DNA of 64,000 bases, taken from positions 92,160,914 through 92,224,913 of the forward strand of contig CM048839.1 in assembly GCA_026545765.1 (NCBI GenBank). The letters run 5' to 3'. Positions 60,304-64,000 of the stretch are shown here, piece by piece. The translations under genes were made by a program, and so were the position numbers. This DNA is from Plantago major. Taxonomy: Eukaryota; Streptophyta; Magnoliopsida; Lamiales; Plantaginaceae. The notes under the pieces were generated by a model that was not told the DNA's origin, searched no databases, and was given only the letters and a program-made list of their open reading frames with translations. Each line of letters opens with the position of its first letter. Position 1 is the stretch's first letter.

Positions 60304-63300
60304 AACGAAAAACTCTACTTGAGAGTGAAACAATACACAAAAGGAGTGGGATAAACAAAAAACGAAAACACCACTCGAGAGATAAACAACACATCAAAGG
60401 CGTGGGATAATGTCAAACGAAGAAGTCTATTCGAGATTTAAACAATACAAAGAAGGAGTAAGAGTATCACAAACGAAGAACTCTACTTGAGAGTTAAACC
60501 ACACACATAAGGAGTGGGATAAACAACAAATGTAAAATTCTACTCGAGAGTTAAACAACACAATAAAGGAGTGGAAAAATTACAAATGGAGAAGTCAATT
60601 TGAGATTTAAACAACACATCGGAGGGGTAATAAAATAACAAACGAAAAACACTACTTGAGAGTTAAACAATACACAAAAGGAGAGGGATAAACAACAAAC
60701 GAACAACACCACTCGAGAGATAAACAACACATCAAAGGCGTGGGATAATGTCAAACGAAGAAGTCTATTCGAGATTTAAACAATATACAGAAGGAGTAAG
60801 AGTATCACAAACGAAGAACTCTACTTGAGAGTTAAACCACACACATAAGGAGTGGGATAAACAAATGTAAAATTCTACCGAGAGTTAAACAACAGAATAA
60901 AGGAGTGGGATAATTACAAATGGAGAAGTCAATTTGAGATTTAAACAACACATCGGAGGGTTAACAAAATAATAAACGAAAAACTCTACTTGAGAGTTAA
61001 ACAATACACAAAAGGAGTGGGATAAACAACAAACGAACAACACCACTCGAGAGATAAACAACACATCAAAGGAGTGGGATAATGTCAAACGAAGAAGTCT
61101 ATTCAAGATTTAAACAATACACAGAAGGAGTAAGAGTATCACAAACGAAGAACTCTACTTGAGAGTTAAACCACACACATAAGTAGAGGGATAAACAACA
61201 AATGTAAAATTCTACTCGAGAGTTAAACAACACAATAAAGGAGTGGAATAATTACAAATGGAGAAGTCAATTTGAGACTTAAACAACACATCGGAGGGGT
61301 AATAAAATGACAAACGAAAAACTATACTTTGTTTTTTTTATATTAAGGCGGAGGCAAGCTCCTATTATTAAAGAAAAACCGTAAACTCACGGGGCTTTAT
61401 AAGAACAACGAAAAACTCTACTTGAGAGTGAAACAATACACAAAAGGAGTGGGATAAACAACAAACGAACAACACCACTCGAGAGATAAACAACACATCA
61501 AAGGAGTGGGATAATGTCAAACGAAGAAGTCTATTCGAGATTTAAACAATACACAGAAGGAGTAAGAGTATCACAAACGAAGAACTCTACTTGAGAGTTA
61601 AACCACACACATAAGGAGTGGGATAAACAACAAATGTAAAATTCTACTCGAGAGTTAAACAACACAATAAAGGAGTGGAATAATTACAAATGGAGAAGTC
61701 AATTTGAGACTTTAACAACACATCGGAGGGGTAATAAAATGACAAACGAAAAACTATACTTTGTTTTTTTTATATTAAGGCGGAGTCAAGCTCCTATTAT
61801 TAAAGAAAAACCATAAACTCACGAGGGTTTATAAGAACAACGAAAAACTCTACTTGAGAGTGAAACAATACACAAAAGGAGTGGGATAAACAACAAACGA
61901 ACAACACCACTCGAGAGATAAACAACACATCAAAGGAGTGGGATAATGTCAAACGAAGAAGTCTATTCGAGATTTAAACAATACACAGAAGGAGTAAGAG
62001 TATCACAAACGAAGAACTCTACTTGAGAGTTAAACCACACACATAAGGAGTGGGATAAACAACAAATGTAAAATTCTACTCGAGAGTTAAACAACACAAT
62101 AAAGGAGTGGAAAAATTACAAATGGAGAAGTCAATTTGAGACTTAAACAACACATCGGAGGGGTAATAAAATGACAAACGAAAAACTATATTTTGTTTTT
62201 TTTATTTTAAGGCGGAGTCAAGCTCTTATTATTAAAGAAAAATCATAAACTCACGAGGTTTTATAAGAACAACGAAAAACTCTACTTGAGAGTGAAACAA
62301 TACACAAAAGGAGTGGGATAAACAAAAAACGAAAACACCACTCGAGAGATAAACAACACATCAAAGGCGTGGGATAATGTCAAACGAAGAAGTCTATTCA
62401 AGATTTAAACAATACAGAGAAGGAGTAAGAGTATCACAAACGAAGAACTCTACTTGAGAGTTAAACCACACACATAAGGAGTAGGATAAAAAACAAATGT
62501 AAAATTCTACTCGAGAGTTAAACAACAGAATAAAGGAGTGGGATAATTACAAATGGAGAAGTCAATTTGAGATTTAAACAACACATCGGAGGGGTAATAA
62601 AATAACAAACGAAAAACACTACTTGAGAGTTAAACAATACACAAAAGGAGAGGGATAAACAACAAACGAAAACACCACTCGAGAGATAAACAACACATCA
62701 AAGGCGTGGGATAATGTCAAACGAAGAAGTCTATTCAAGATTTAAACAATACTGAGAAGGAGTAAGAGTATCACAAACGAAGAACTCTACTTGAGAGTTA
62801 AACCACACACATAAAGAGTGGGATAAACAACAAATGTAAAATTCTACTCGAGAGTTAAACAACACAATAAAGGAGTGGAATAATTACAAATGGAGAAGTC
62901 AATATGAGACTTAAACAACACATTGGAGGGGTAATAAAATGACAAACGAAAAACTATATTTTGTTTTTTTTATATTAAGGCGGAGTCAAGCTCCTATTAA
63001 AGAAAAACCATAAACTCACGAGGGTTTATAAGAACAACGAAAAACTCTACTTGAGAGTGAAACAATACACAAAAGGAGTGGGATAAACAAAAAACGAAAA
63101 CACCACTCGAGAGATAAACAACACATCAAAGGCGTGGGATAATGTCAAACGAAGAAGTCTATTCGAGATTTAAACAATACAAAGAAGGAGTAAGAGTATC
63201 ACAAACGAAGAACTCTACTTGAGAGTTAAACCACACACATAAGGAGTGGGATAAACAACAAATGTAAAATTCTACTCGAGAGTTAAACAACACAATAAAG

Positions 63301-64000
63301 GAGTGGAATAATTACAAATTGAGAAGTCAATTTGAGACTTTAACAACACATCGAAGGGGTAATAAAATGACAAACGAAAAACTATACTTTGTTTTTTTTA
63401 TATTAAGGCGGAGTCAAGCTCCTATTATTAAAGAAAAACCATAAACTCACGAGGGTTTATAAGAACAACGAAAAACTCTACTTGAGAGTGAAACAATACA
63501 CAAAAGGAGTGGGATAAACAAAAAACGAAAACACCACTCGAGAGATAAACAACACATCAAAGGCGTGGGATAATGTCAAACGAAGAAGTCTATTCGAGAT
63601 TTAAACAATACAAAGAAGGAGTAAGAGTATCACAAACGAAGAACTCTACTTGAGAGTTAAACCACACACATAAGGAGTGGGATAAACAACAAATGTAAAA
63701 TTCTACTCGAGAGTTAAACAACACAATAAAGGAGTGGAATAATTACAAATGGAGAAGTCAATTTGAGACTTTAACAACACATCGGAGGGGTAATAAAATG
63801 ACAAACGAAAAACTATACTTTGTTTTTTTTATATTAAGGCGGAGTCAAGCTCCTATTATTAAAGAAAAACCATAAACTCACGAGGGTTTATAAGAACAAC
63901 GAAAAACTCTACTTGAGAGTGAAACAATACACAAAAGGAGTGGGATAAACAACAAACGAACAACACCACTCGAGAGATAAACAACACATCAAAGGCGTGG

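Larger units (their letters stand above)
39548..64000. repeat. Satellite array of 338-bp (S) and ~428-bp (L) units
   Basis: The array fills the last 24.45 kb and runs off the right edge. The S unit is six sub-repeats of 56-57 bases; a worked example is 59611-59947, with sub-repeats starting at 59611, 59667, 59723, 59780, 59836 and 59892. Each sub-repeat carries gagag/att-taaac, then aaggagtgggataa and an acaaa-g-agaa core. The L unit (59948-60375) is the same with 91 extra bases in sub-repeat 5. By eye I count about 37 L and 25 S units. That predicts roughly 24.3 kb, matching the observed length. No function can be inferred; size and homogeneity suit a pericentromeric, centromeric or knob-type satellite. 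Confidence 0.95.

Noticed and set aside
41376-61106. Recurring minus-strand ORFs of 67-84 residues beginning MNRLLRL or MTLSHSFDVLF
   Set aside because: They are translations of the same satellite phase. Unit lengths of 338 and 429 keep the frame only by chance over a short distance, and there is no start context or conserved protein feature.
39548-64000. CRISPR-like array of regular repeats
   Set aside because: There are no unique spacers; the whole unit is repeated, and the genome is eukaryotic.

Overview
The window looks like a heterochromatic, repeat-dominated stretch of a flowering-plant nuclear genome, most likely a eudicot; I cannot name the species. I found no intact host gene, no tRNA or rRNA gene and no CRISPR array. 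Every coding trace I recognise belongs to a plant transposable element and is broken by frameshifts and stops. Some breaks may be consensus errors: paralogous copies inside the window differ by many 1-2 base gaps, often cga where another copy has ctga or caga.

Layout. (1) About 1-16626 holds two Ty1/copia elements of Sirevirus-like build in opposite orientation. Element B lies on the minus strand; its gag runs off the left edge, and its primer-binding site and 5' LTR are at 2350-3754. Element A (3755-16305, plus strand) is inserted inside B's LTR, whose missing first ~316 bases reappear at 16311-16626. A keeps pre-integrase, integrase, reverse transcriptase and RNase H traces (5013-8240), then a long accessory region (9038-14330), a polypurine tract and a full 3' LTR. 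Its 5' LTR is truncated before the TATA box, and PBS and most of gag are gone.

(2) 17981-32625 is best read as one PIF/Harbinger DNA transposon with similar termini and TAA duplications. It carries a minus-strand DDE transposase and two Myb/SANT-like ORFs. A CACTA (En/Spm) element of about 7.7 kb (about 18970-26664) sits inside it and splits a ~235-bp tandem repeat. The CACTA encodes a decayed TNPD-type transposase and a second ORF.

(3) 32629-38295 is low-information DNA with a Mutator-like transposase tail (minus strand, ~32830-33270) and a diverged relative of the copia LTR (34084-~34910). A 100-N scaffold gap follows at 38296-38395.

(4) 38396-39547 is the 3' end of a second CACTA element whose terminus abuts (5) a satellite array that fills 39548-64000 and continues past the window. 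The array has three levels: a 56-57 bp sub-repeat, a 337-338 bp hexamer (S), and a ~428 bp version (L) carrying an 80-bp insert flanked by an 11-bp duplication. The insert reads, on the minus strand, like the poly(A) end of a 5'-truncated LINE or SINE. L and S units form changing higher-order patterns (LS, L-only runs, LSS).

I do not see a new enzymatic system. The most interesting objects are the retroposon-marked satellite, the nested transposons, and the unrecognised 5.3-kb accessory region of the copia element.
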